Assembly: GCA_019241495.1 (NCBI GenBank) | Contig: JAFAWZ010000297.1 | Span: 1-26,901, forward strand | Reading direction: 5' to 3' | Length of the DNA stretch: 26,901 nucleotides | Origin: Acidimicrobiales bacterium | GTDB taxonomy: Bacteria; Actinomycetota; Acidimicrobiia; Acidimicrobiales; Palsa-688 | Shown here: in pieces, positions 6,469 through 13,964 of the stretch | Numbering within the stretch: the first letter of the stretch is position 1 | Layout: every line of letters begins with the position of its first letter | The notes under the pieces: model-generated | What the model was told of the DNA's origin: nothing | Databases searched by the model: none | Seen by the model: the letters and a program-made list of their open reading frames with translations, nothing else | Translations under genes and position numbers: made by a program

Positions 6469-7073
6469 TGGAAGCTGTACGGATAGTTACCGGAACTGCA
6501 GTCCCTCTCGACCGATCGGACGTGGACACCGACCAGATCATCCCGAGCGACTGGCTGAAGCAGGTCGAGCGAACCGGCTTCGGGAAGGGTTTGTTCTCCG
6601 AGTGGCGAGACGATCGGGACTTCGTCATGAACCAGCCCGAGCACGCCGGTGCCACCATCTTGATCGCCGGGCCCAACTTCGGCACCGGGTCGTCGCGCGA
6701 GCACGCGGTATGGGCCCTCATGGACTACGGGTTCCGCGCCGTGGTATCGCCTCGCTTCGGGGACATCTTCCGAAACAACTGCACCAAGACCGGGCTGTTA
6801 CCCGTCCAGGTCGACGAGCGGACCGGCCGGGCGCTGCTCGATGCTGTTGCCGCCGATCCGGGGCTGGAGATCACCATCGACGTGGAGCGCCGGACCCTTT
6901 CCGCCCCGGCCGCGGGCATCGAGGCGGTGTTCCCGCTGGACCCCTTCACCCAGCACCGCCTGCTCGAGGGCCTCGATGACATCGGCCTGACCATGCAGCA
7001 CTCCGACGCCATCGAGGTCCACGAGAAGGAGCGAGCGGCCTGGCTCCCGAAGGTGGAGACCCCGGCCCGGTAG
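6468..7073 (+). CDS. leuD: 3-isopropylmalate dehydratase small subunit
   Basis: Small, swivelling subunit of the LeuCD isomerase; 201 residues, the normal length. It shows the N-terminal TGTAVPLDRSDVDTDQIIPSDWLK, then GPNFGTGSSREHAVWALMDYGFRAVVSPRFGDIFRNNC, which supplies the phosphate/carboxylate-binding SSREH loop. The C terminus QHSDAIEVHEKERAAWLP is typical. The ATG at 6468 shares one base with the leuC stop codon. A small membrane-protein gene follows 12 nt later on the same strand. Confidence 0.97.
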   Translation: MEAVRIVTGTAVPLDRSDVDTDQIIPSDWLKQVERTGFGKGLFSEWRDDRDFVMNQPEHAGATILIAGPNFGTGSSREHAVWALMDYGFRAVVSPRFGDIFRNNCTKTGLLPVQVDERTGRALLDAVAADPGLEITIDVERRTLSAPAAGIEAVFPLDPFTQHRLLEGLDDIGLTMQHSDAIEVHEKERAAWLPKVETPAR

Positions 7074-7085
7074 CGTTCACCCCCG

Positions 7086-7421
7086 GTGAAGAGGCTCATC
7101 CGATTTGCGCTCATAGTCGCCGTGCTGTGGGCAGCACGAAACGCCCTTCAGCGGTGGGTCGATGGTCCCGATCCCGAGCCATCGGGCGCGCCGTGGCCGC
7201 CCATCAAACAAGCGCAGCCCGATGTGGGGCCCGAGCCCGTCTCGTGGGTGGAGCCCAACGAGGCCGGTGAGGCCCCCGGCACCCACCCGGTCAAAGCAAA
7301 GATCAAGAGCGGGATCTATCACCTGCCCGGCGGCGCGGCCTACCAGCGGACCCGGCCGGACCGGTGCTACCTGTCGCCCGAGGCGGCAGAGGCGGACGGC
7401 TTCCACCGCTCGAAGCGATGA
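7086..7421 (+). CDS. Small membrane-anchored protein with C-terminal Ada-like ('sunset') domain
   Basis: 111 residues. An N-terminal hydrophobic helix (about 5-18, IRFALIVAVLWAA, after K-R) could anchor it in the membrane. It is followed by a proline-rich linker. Residues about 68-111 (KAKIKSGIYHLPGGAAYQRT then RCYLSPEAAEADGFHRSKR) match the short G-x-Y-H-x-P-G-G motif ending in G-F-x-R-S-K-R. This motif recurs at the C termini of many actinobacterial and Firmicutes surface proteins and nucleases, where annotation pipelines call it a sunset or Ada-type metal-binding-like domain (from memory). Its function is not known. It starts with GTG, 12 nt after leuD, so it is probably in the leu operon. 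A weak hairpin with a T-run follows. Confidence 0.75.
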   Translation: MKRLIRFALIVAVLWAARNALQRWVDGPDPEPSGAPWPPIKQAQPDVGPEPVSWVEPNEAGEAPGTHPVKAKIKSGIYHLPGGAAYQRTRPDRCYLSPEAAEADGFHRSKR

Positions 7422-7444
7422 TGGCGGTCGTATAGCGACGCGAC

Positions 7445-7461
7445 CGGCGGGGCCGATTTTT
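7445..7461 (+). terminator. Weak intrinsic terminator after the leuCD operon
   Basis: CGGC-GGG-GCCG (7445-7455) is followed by ATTTTT (7456-7461). The stem is only 4 bp, but the position, 24 bp after the last gene of the operon and before a convergent gene, fits. Efficiency is doubtful. The remaining bases to 7526 hold nothing I recognise. Confidence 0.4.
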
Positions 7462-7526
7462 CCGTGGACACATCGATTATCCGAGGGCAAAAGTGGAGCG
7501 CAGAGGAAGGGCCGAAGGGGCGCGGC

Positions 7527-8486
7527 TCAGCTCGAAGGCTTGCGGGCCACCACGGCGAGGATGTAGCAGTCCTCGATGGCGTGGAAGAACCCGACGTTGC
7601 CGGACGCCTCGGCGGAGTCGAAGCGACCCGCCTCTACCGATCGGCCGGCGTAGTTCAACCCGGCCCGCCATTCGATCTCGAAGCCCGCGCCTATCAGCAG
7701 ATCCCGCAGCTCGACCCACGTGTACTCCACCTTGTGATCGGGGTCGATGAACTCGTCCTGCTGGATGCGCGTGACGCGCCCGTTCGGGGTGTCGACCGCG
7801 AGGTAGCCGCCCGGGCGCAGGATCCGCCACGCCTCCTTGGCCACCACCGCCCCCTCGTCGGGAGTGACGTGCTCCAACGACTGGCCGGAGTACACCAGGT
7901 CCACGCTCTGGTCTGTGAAGGCGGACAGGTCCACCATGGAGTGGTAGCGGTAGGAAACCGGTCCCCGTTCGGTGTCGACCTCGTCGTACCGGTCCCCGTA
8001 GTAGAGCGAGTGACGGTCGTCGGGGGGCAGGTCGACGATCACCAGGCTCTCGAACCGGTAGGGGTAGCCGAGCAGGACGAGCGCCCCGCGCCGGTCACCC
8101 AGGCTGGTGCCGCCCAGGTCGACGATGCGCCGGGCGGCAGGCAGGGCCCGGATGAAGCGGCACCGGCCGGCATGGATGGACGGCCCGAGCATGGCGGCCG
8201 AGAACGCCGGGCGGCTCTCGAACTCGGCCGAGCCCCGCAGGGTCTCCACCAGCTCCCGCTTCGACATGGTCCCCCGGGCCAGCCGGGGCAGGTACGTCGC
8301 CTCCCCCACCGGATCGGGCGCCCGTTCGAGCACGACCTGGTAGGCGAGGTGGAGCGCCACCGGGGCGGGGAGGCGTTCGAAGGGCACCCGGTCGAGCAAC
8401 TTCGACACGACCCGTGCCCGGCCCCGCACCATCGCCGAGTAGGCCCGGCGAGCAGCCGGATGGCGCCCGATCATCGATCGATACAT
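7527..8486 (-). CDS. SAM-dependent methyltransferase with N-terminal DUF4214-like domain
   Basis: 319 residues. Residues about 45-95 (LAYQVVLERAPDPVGEATYL then LVETLRGSAEFESRP) fit the DUF4214 repeat seen in surface-glycan and S-layer-related proteins. Residues about 120-260 are a class I methyltransferase: motif I is IVDLGGTS (121-128), then DLVYSGQSLEHV and AWRILRPGGYLAVDTPNGRV, a Methyltransf_11 signature. The domain pairing suggests methylation of a sugar or lipid-linked glycan, but this is inference. The gene follows serA on the same strand with 20 bp between. Its start region is a 12-bp tandem duplication (8472-8495) that offers in-frame ATGs at 8486 and 8474; I chose the upstream one. 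Confidence 0.82.
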   Translation of the reverse strand: MYRSMIGRHPAARRAYSAMVRGRARVVSKLLDRVPFERLPAPVALHLAYQVVLERAPDPVGEATYLPRLARGTMSKRELVETLRGSAEFESRPAFSAAMLGPSIHAGRCRFIRALPAARRIVDLGGTSLGDRRGALVLLGYPYRFESLVIVDLPPDDRHSLYYGDRYDEVDTERGPVSYRYHSMVDLSAFTDQSVDLVYSGQSLEHVTPDEGAVVAKEAWRILRPGGYLAVDTPNGRVTRIQQDEFIDPDHKVEYTWVELRDLLIGAGFEIEWRAGLNYAGRSVEAGRFDSAEASGNVGFFHAIEDCYILAVVARKPSS

Positions 8487-8495
8487 CGATCGATA
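8472..8495. repeat. 12-bp perfect tandem duplication over the methyltransferase start
   Basis: CATCGATCGATA occurs twice in a row (8472-8483 and 8484-8495). On the coding strand each unit contains an ATG, so the duplication adds a second start codon and four residues. Confidence 0.85.
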
Positions 8496-8506
8496 CTAGG
8501 TCCGGC

Positions 8507-10075
8507 CTACACGTCGGCCAGGGCCACGGCATCGAGGATGCCGGGGGTGGCCCTGACGGCGGCCAGCACTTGACCCGGCACCGGCTCCTCGAACGACAGC
8601 GCCATCATGGCCGAGCCCCCCGCCGCACTGCGGCCCAGCTTCAAGTCGACGATGTTGAGCCCGGCCTCGGCCACGATGGCCGCCACGGCCGCGACCATCC
8701 CGATCCGGTCGTCGTTGTGGAGCATGAGCATCCAGCGGGAGATGGGCAGCTCGATGTCGTGGTCGTCGACCATCACCACCCGGGGCGACCCATCGGAAAA
8801 CATGGTCCCCGCCACCGCATGCTCCCCCCCTCTCAAGGTGAGCAGGTTGGCGTATCCCGACGAACCCGACGAGGCCGAGGTGGCCCGCACGGCCAGGCCC
8901 CGCTCGGTGGCGAGCTGGGGCGCGTTGACGAAGGAGACGGGCTCGTCGGTGGACACCGAGAACAAGCCCTTCTGCACAGCGAGCGTGAGGATCCGCGTGT
9001 CGAGGTCGGCCAGGCCGCCGGCGAACTCGATGTCGAGGACGGCGGGGAGCTCCCGGGCCAGGGCGGCCCACAGCCGGCCGAGGCGCTCGGCGAGAGGGAG
9101 CCACGGCCGCACCCCCTCGGGCGCGTCGGCCGCCGCGATGTTGACCGCGAAAGGAACGAAGTCTCCTGCCAGGGCCAGCTCGACCTGCTCGGCGATGGTC
9201 ATCCCCGCCTTGTCCTGGGCCTCCCTCGTGCTCGCCCCCAGGTGAGGTGTCACCACCACTGACGGCAGCTCGAACAACGGCGAGGACGTCGTCGGCTCCT
9301 GCTCGAACACGTCCAGGGCGGCGCCCGCCACCCGCCCGTCCGACACTGCCTCCGCCAAGGCCTTCTCGTCGATGATCCCGCCCCGGGCGGTGTTGACGAT
9401 GCGCACCCCGGGTTTGACCAGACCGAGGCGGTCGGCGCCGAGGAGGCCGGCCGTCTCTGGCGTCTTGGGCAGGTGAACCGTCAGGAAGTCGGCCCGGGCC
9501 AGCACCTCGTCGAGGGGGAGCAGCTCCGCCCCCATCTGGCGGGCCCGCTCAGGGCTGATGTACGGGTCGTAGGCGACCAGCTGCATGCCGAACGCGGCGG
9601 CCCGCTGGGCCACCAGGGCGCCGACCCGGCCGAGGCCGATCACCCCGAGCACCTTGGCGTGCAGCTCGATGCCCTCCCACCTGGGGCGCTCCCACCGCCC
9701 GGCCACGAGGGCGCCGTGGGCCTGGGGGATGTTCCGGGCCTGGGCGAGGAGCAGGGCCATGGTGTGCTCCGCCGCCGAGAGGATGTTGGCCTGGGGCGCG
9801 TTCACCACCATGACCCCCCGGCGGGTGGCAGCCGGCACATCGACGTTGTCCACCCCGATCCCGGCCCGGCCCACGACCACCAGATCGGCGCCTGCCTCGA
9901 GGACCTCGGCCGTTACTCGAGTGGCGGAGCGCACTATGAGGGCGGCCGCGCCGGGCACGGCCGCGACCAGCTCCTCGGGACCCAGTCCCAGACGCACGTC
10001 GACGTCGTGCCCCGCGGCGCGCAGGCGGTCGAGGCCCCCCTGGGCGATCTCCTCGGTGACCAGGACCCGGGCCAA
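8507..10075 (-). CDS. serA: D-3-phosphoglycerate dehydrogenase, long form
   Basis: It oxidises 3-phosphoglycerate to 3-phosphohydroxypyruvate with NAD, the first step of serine synthesis. At 522 residues it is the long type I form found in mycobacteria. Residues 1-100 and 285-315 form the substrate domain and about 100-285 the nucleotide domain with VIGLGRVG (145-152). The catalytic residues are R231 in ARGGIID, E260 in FEQEP and H278 in PHLGAST. An intervening ASB domain (about 320-440) and a C-terminal ACT domain (about 450-522, MLMLHNDDRIGMVAAVAAIV) imply feedback inhibition by serine, as known in this family. The start is TTG at 10075, 2 nt after the aminotransferase stop, so translation is probably coupled. 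No ATG is available nearby. Confidence 0.96.
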   Translation of the reverse strand: MARVLVTEEIAQGGLDRLRAAGHDVDVRLGLGPEELVAAVPGAAALIVRSATRVTAEVLEAGADLVVVGRAGIGVDNVDVPAATRRGVMVVNAPQANILSAAEHTMALLLAQARNIPQAHGALVAGRWERPRWEGIELHAKVLGVIGLGRVGALVAQRAAAFGMQLVAYDPYISPERARQMGAELLPLDEVLARADFLTVHLPKTPETAGLLGADRLGLVKPGVRIVNTARGGIIDEKALAEAVSDGRVAGAALDVFEQEPTTSSPLFELPSVVVTPHLGASTREAQDKAGMTIAEQVELALAGDFVPFAVNIAAADAPEGVRPWLPLAERLGRLWAALARELPAVLDIEFAGGLADLDTRILTLAVQKGLFSVSTDEPVSFVNAPQLATERGLAVRATSASSGSSGYANLLTLRGGEHAVAGTMFSDGSPRVVMVDDHDIELPISRWMLMLHNDDRIGMVAAVAAIVAEAGLNIVDLKLGRSAAGGSAMMALSFEEPVPGQVLAAVRATPGILDAVALADV

Positions 10076-10077
10076 CG

Positions 10078-11271
10078 CTAGGCCCCGACCAGCTTGGCGA
10101 TGCGGGTGATGCCCTCCTCCAGGGCCGCGTCGGCCAGCGCGTAGGAGAACCGGGCGTAGCCCGGCGCACCGAACGCCTCCCCCGGCACGAACGCCACCTT
10201 GGCCTCGTCGAGCACCAGGGCGGCCAGGTCGAGGGAGGTGGCTGCCCGGCGCCCTGCGAGAGGCCGCCCGAGCAGGCCCTCCATGCTCGGGAAGGCGTAG
10301 AACGCACCGAGCGGCTCGGGGCAGCGGACACCCTGGATGTCGTTGAGCATCGACACGATCGCGCGCCGCCTCCGGTCGTAGGTCGCCCGCATCTCCGCCA
10401 CCGCCGCCAGGTCACCGCTGACCGCGGCCAGGGCGGCTCGCTGGGCCACGTTGCACACATTGGAGGTGGCGTGCGATTGGAGGTTGGACGCGGCCTGGAC
10501 CACGTCGCCCGGGCCGATCAGCCACCCCACCCGCCAACCGGTCATGGCGTAGGTCTTGGCGACTCCGTTGACAACCACGCAGGTATCGGCGAGCTCGGGC
10601 ACCAGCGCCGGCATGGAGGCGAAGCGGGCGTCGCCATAGACCAGATGCTCGTAGATCTCGTCGGTGACCACCCAGACCCCCCGTTCGACAGCCCAGCGCC
10701 CGATGGCGTCCACCTCCTCGGGGGCATACACCGCGCCTGTCGGGTTCGACGGCGACACGAACAAAAGAACCTTCGTTCGCGGCGTGCGCCCGGCTTCGAG
10801 CTGGTCCACTGTGACCTTGAAGCCGGTTTCTCCCGTAGTGGCGATCTCGACCGGTACCCCACCCGCCAGCCGGATGGCTTCGGGATAGGTCGTCCAGTAC
10901 GGCGCGGGGAGGAGGACCTCGTCGCCCGGGTCGAGCAGGGTGGCGAACGCCTCCTCGACCGCTTGCTTGCCACCGTTGGTGACGAGCACCTGCGAGGAGG
11001 ACACCTCGTAGCCCGAGTCGCGCGCCGTCTTGGCCGCGATGGCCTCCTTGAGCTCTGGCAAGCCGCCCGCCGGGGTGTACTTGTGGTTCTTGGGGTCCAG
11101 GCACGCCTCCGAGGCCGCGCGGGCAATGTGATCGGGCGTGGGGAAGTCCGGTTCCCCGGCGCCGAATCCGATCACGTCCTCCCCCGCCGCCTTCAACGCC
11201 TTGGCCCGGGCGTCGATGGCGAGGGTGGCCGATTCGGAGACGGCGGCAATGCGGTGTGAGATACGAGCCAT
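10078..11271 (-). CDS. aspC: Pyridoxal-phosphate aminotransferase, aspartate aminotransferase type
   Basis: A fold-type I, class I aminotransferase, 397 residues, of the bacterial AspAT subgroup that starts MARISHRIAAVSESATLAID. Seen are the NGGKQAVEEAFATLLDPGDEVLLPAP region, the SPSNPTGAVY motif, VTDEIYEHLVYG, and the PLP lysine K239 in NGVAKTYAMTGWRVGW. The usual residue before that lysine is serine; here it is alanine. The C-terminal arginine is in ARFSYALA. Aspartate is the likely amino donor, but prephenate or branched-chain use is possible because no ilvE is present in the window. The ATG at 11271 was chosen for its match to the family; a TTG at 11298 is also in frame and would overlap serC. 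It is the first gene of the aminotransferase-serA-methyltransferase run. Confidence 0.9.
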   Translation of the reverse strand: MARISHRIAAVSESATLAIDARAKALKAAGEDVIGFGAGEPDFPTPDHIARAASEACLDPKNHKYTPAGGLPELKEAIAAKTARDSGYEVSSSQVLVTNGGKQAVEEAFATLLDPGDEVLLPAPYWTTYPEAIRLAGGVPVEIATTGETGFKVTVDQLEAGRTPRTKVLLFVSPSNPTGAVYAPEEVDAIGRWAVERGVWVVTDEIYEHLVYGDARFASMPALVPELADTCVVVNGVAKTYAMTGWRVGWLIGPGDVVQAASNLQSHATSNVCNVAQRAALAAVSGDLAAVAEMRATYDRRRRAIVSMLNDIQGVRCPEPLGAFYAFPSMEGLLGRPLAGRRAATSLDLAALVLDEAKVAFVPGEAFGAPGYARFSYALADAALEEGITRIAKLVGA

Positions 11272-11290
11272 TGCCTGCAATAGTTTCACA

Positions 11291-12421
11291 GTGACCAACG
11301 CTGCTCAGACCCATATACGGATTCCACCTGACCTGCTGCCGCGCGACGGCCGGTTCGGGTGCGGTCCCTCCAAGGTCCGGCCCGAGGCGGTCGAGGCGCT
11401 GAAGGACATGGGTCGTACCGTGCTCGGCACCAGTCACCGCCAGCCGACCGTCAAGTCCATCGTGGGCCGGCTGCGTTCCGGCCTGACCGAGCTGTTCGCC
11501 CTGCCCGCCGGCTATGAGGTGGTTCTCGGCAACGGCGGCAGCACCGTCTTCTGGGACGTGGCCACGTTCTGCCTGATCGAGCGGCGCAGCCAGCACCTGG
11601 TGTTCGGAGAGTTCTCGTCCAAGTTCGCGGCGGCCACTCGCGCCGCGCCCCACCTGGGCGACCCCCACGTCGTAGAAGCCGCCCCGGGCACCCACCCCGG
11701 ACCGGAGCCGGCACCCGACGTGGACCTGTACGCGCTCACCCAGAACGAGACTTCGACCGGGGTCATGATGGCGCTGCGCCGTCCCGAGGACTCGGAGGGG
11801 GCGCTGGTCGCGGTGGACGCCACATCCGGGGCGGGCGGCTTGCGCTTCGACCCGGCCCAGGTCGACGCCTACTACTTCGCGCCCCAGAAGTGCTTCGCCT
11901 CCGACGGCGGCCTCTGGGTGGCCGCCCTGTCGGAGTCCGCCCTGGAGCGGGTCGCCCGCATCCAGGCGGCCGGCCGGTGGGTCCCCGCCTCTTTGGACCT
12001 GAGCATCGCAGTGGAGCAGAGCCGTCTCGACCAGACCTACAACACGCCCGCCCTCGCCACTCTCCTCCTCTTCGTCCACCAGCTCGAGTGGTTCCTGAAG
12101 AACGGGGGGATGGATTTCTCGGCCGGGCGCAGCGAGGCATCGGCCCGCATCCTCTACGGCTGGGCCGAGGCGTCGGGCTTCGCCACCCCCTTCGTGGCCA
12201 AACCCGACGAGAGGTCCAACGTGGTAGGAACCGTCGACTTCGATCCGGGCGTGGACGCCGCTGCGGTCGCCAGGGTCCTGCGGGCCAACGGCATCGTCGA
12301 CACCGAGCCGTATCGCAAGCTGGGACGCAACCAGCTTCGTGTCGCTATGTTCCCCGCCGTCGACCCAGACGATGTCGAGGCCCTGACGGGCTGCATCGAC
12401 TACGTGGTGGCCGCCCTGTAA
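11291..12421 (+). CDS. serC: Phosphoserine aminotransferase, mycobacterial type
   Basis: It converts 3-phosphohydroxypyruvate and glutamate to phosphoserine, the step after SerA. The 376-residue protein matches the actinobacterial class: RIPPDLLPRDGRFGCGPSKV, LGTSHRQ with the following phosphate-binding residues, GNGGSTVFWD, ALTQNETSTGV, DATSGAGGL and the PLP-binding YYFAPQKCF with K200. Most relatives have N after that lysine; here it is C. The start is GTG at 11291, only 19 nt from the divergent aminotransferase ATG, so at least one of the two mRNAs must have almost no leader. Its stop is 3 bp from the ilvC stop on the other strand. serB is not in the window. Confidence 0.95.
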   Translation: MTNAAQTHIRIPPDLLPRDGRFGCGPSKVRPEAVEALKDMGRTVLGTSHRQPTVKSIVGRLRSGLTELFALPAGYEVVLGNGGSTVFWDVATFCLIERRSQHLVFGEFSSKFAAATRAAPHLGDPHVVEAAPGTHPGPEPAPDVDLYALTQNETSTGVMMALRRPEDSEGALVAVDATSGAGGLRFDPAQVDAYYFAPQKCFASDGGLWVAALSESALERVARIQAAGRWVPASLDLSIAVEQSRLDQTYNTPALATLLLFVHQLEWFLKNGGMDFSAGRSEASARILYGWAEASGFATPFVAKPDERSNVVGTVDFDPGVDAAAVARVLRANGIVDTEPYRKLGRNQLRVAMFPAVDPDDVEALTGCIDYVVAAL

Positions 12422-12424
12422 GGG

Positions 12425-13453
12425 CTATCCGCCGGAGACGTCCTGGGGGCGGGCCGAGCCGGCGCTGATGAACGGCATCATGGCCCGCAGCTGCTCGCCC
12501 ACCCTCTCGATGGGGTGCTCCCGGCCCTCGGCCCGCAGCTGGTTGAAGCGGGGCCTCCCGGCCTGGTTCTCGCCCACCCACTCCTCAGCGAAGCGGCCCG
12601 ACTGGATCTCGCCCAGGATCTTCTTCATCTCCTGGCGCACCGAGTCGCCGATGACCCGGGGGCCACGGGTCAGATCCCCGTACTCCGCGGTGTCCGATAT
12701 GGAGTAGCGCATGCCCGCGATGCCATGCTCGTACATGAGATCGACTATGAGCTTCACTTCGTGGAGGCACTCGAAGTAGGCCGACTCGGGCTGGTAGCCC
12801 GCATCGACCAGCGTCTCGAAACCAGCCTGGATGAGCGAAGTGAGCCCGCCGCAGAGCACGACCTGCTCGCCGAAGAGATCGGTCTCGGTCTCTTCTTTGA
12901 AGGTGGTCTCCAGCACCCCGGCCCGGGTGGCGCCGATGGCGTAAGCGTACGACAGAGCCAGGTCCCTGGCCTTGCCGGTGGCATCCTGGTCGACCGCGAT
13001 GAGCGCCGGAACACCCCCGCCCCCCTCGTAGGTACGCCGAACCAGATGGCCCGGGCCCTTCGGCGCCACCATGGCCACGTCCACACCGGCCGGCGCCTCG
13101 ATGAGGCCGAAGCGGATGTTGAAGCCGTGGGCGAACAGGAGAGCGTCACCTGCCTTGAGCCCGGGCTCGATGGCGGACCGGTAGATCGCGTGCTGCTCGG
13201 TGTCGGGGGCGAGCAGCATGATCACGTCGGCCTCGCGGGCCGCCTCGGCAATGCTCGTGACCCGGAGGCCGGCCGCTTCGGCCTTGGTCTTCGAAGAGCT
13301 GCCGTCGCGCAGCGCCACCCGAACGTCAACCCCCGAGTCGCGCAGGTTCAGGGCGTGGGCGTGGCCCTGGGACCCGTAGCCGATGATGGCCACCTTGCGG
13401 CCCGAGATGATCCCCGGGTCGGCGTCCTTTTCGTAGTAAACGGTTGCAACCAT
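12425..13453 (-). CDS. ilvC: Ketol-acid reductoisomerase, class I
   Basis: It rearranges and reduces acetolactate or acetohydroxybutyrate to the dihydroxy acid, for valine, leucine and isoleucine. The 342-residue length is that of the class I enzyme. The NADPH-binding motif is IIGYGSQGHAHALNLRDSG at about 23-41, and VALRDGSSS in the beta2 loop has the arginine and serines that favour NADPH. The catalytic residues are in VAPKGPGH, FKEETETDLFGEQ and ECLHEVKLIVDL. The start is ATG at 13453 with the Shine-Dalgarno AGGAG overlapping the ilvN stop region. It is the third gene of ilvBNC; no terminator can fit before the convergent serC stop 3 bp away. Confidence 0.97.
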   Translation of the reverse strand: MVATVYYEKDADPGIISGRKVAIIGYGSQGHAHALNLRDSGVDVRVALRDGSSSKTKAEAAGLRVTSIAEAAREADVIMLLAPDTEQHAIYRSAIEPGLKAGDALLFAHGFNIRFGLIEAPAGVDVAMVAPKGPGHLVRRTYEGGGGVPALIAVDQDATGKARDLALSYAYAIGATRAGVLETTFKEETETDLFGEQVVLCGGLTSLIQAGFETLVDAGYQPESAYFECLHEVKLIVDLMYEHGIAGMRYSISDTAEYGDLTRGPRVIGDSVRQEMKKILGEIQSGRFAEEWVGENQAGRPRFNQLRAEGREHPIERVGEQLRAMMPFISAGSARPQDVSGG

Positions 13454-13462
13454 AACTATCTC

Positions 13463-13963
13463 CTAGCTTGCCTTTCGGGCTTTGGGCAGCGCCACCCGGC
13501 CGGTGCGCTGTAGTTCGGCGATCCCATAGGGTCGCATGAGGTCCTCGAAGTCGTCGAGCCGGTCGGGCTCGCCGGCCACCATGACGGTGACCGCGGAGGT
13601 GCCCACGTCGACGATCTTGCCCTCGAAGATGCCGACCAGCTCGATCACCTCGCTGCGCTGCTCGGGTGACACTGCGACTGTCATCATCAGTAGTTCCCGC
13701 TCCACCGCGTCGGCGGGGTGCAGCTCGGTGATCTTCACCACATTCACCAGCTTGAACAGCTGCTTGGTGATCTGCTCGACCGAGGTTTCCTCGACGTCGA
13801 TAACCAGGTTCACCCGGCTGAAGCGCTCGTCGTCGGTCGGGGCCACCGCGAGCGAGATGATGTTGAAGCCGCGCCGGGCGAACAACCCGCTGATGCGGGC
13901 CAGCACACCTGACTTGTTCTCGACCAGCACCGTGAGGGTCTGGTGGGTCGGATTGAGGCTCAC
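13463..13963 (-). CDS. ilvN: Acetolactate synthase regulatory (small) subunit
   Basis: The ACT-domain regulatory partner of IlvB, which confers valine feedback inhibition in characterised systems. It has 166 residues, the usual size. The N-terminal ACT domain has HQTLTVLVENKSGVLARISG then LFARRGFNIISLAVAPT; the second, C-terminal half has LLMMTVAVSPEQRSEVIELV and ends near LMRPYGIAELQRTGRVAL. The GTG at 13963 was chosen because it gives the family N terminus and lies 1 nt after the ilvB TGA. The frame also runs 69 nt into ilvB, but those residues are not family-like. It is followed 9 bp later by ilvC. Confidence 0.95.
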   Translation of the reverse strand: MSLNPTHQTLTVLVENKSGVLARISGLFARRGFNIISLAVAPTDDERFSRVNLVIDVEETSVEQITKQLFKLVNVVKITELHPADAVERELLMMTVAVSPEQRSEVIELVGIFEGKIVDVGTSAVTVMVAGEPDRLDDFEDLMRPYGIAELQRTGRVALPKARKAS

Positions 13964-13964
13964 C

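Noticed and set aside
8465..8500. ATCGATCGAT palindromes as a regulator site before the methyltransferase
   Set aside because: They are explained by a simple 12-bp tandem duplication covering the start codon; the gene is likely read from the serA transcript.
10412..12079. 555-codon minus-strand frame spanning the aminotransferase and serC
   Set aside because: It overlaps two real genes in other frames and is a composition artefact.
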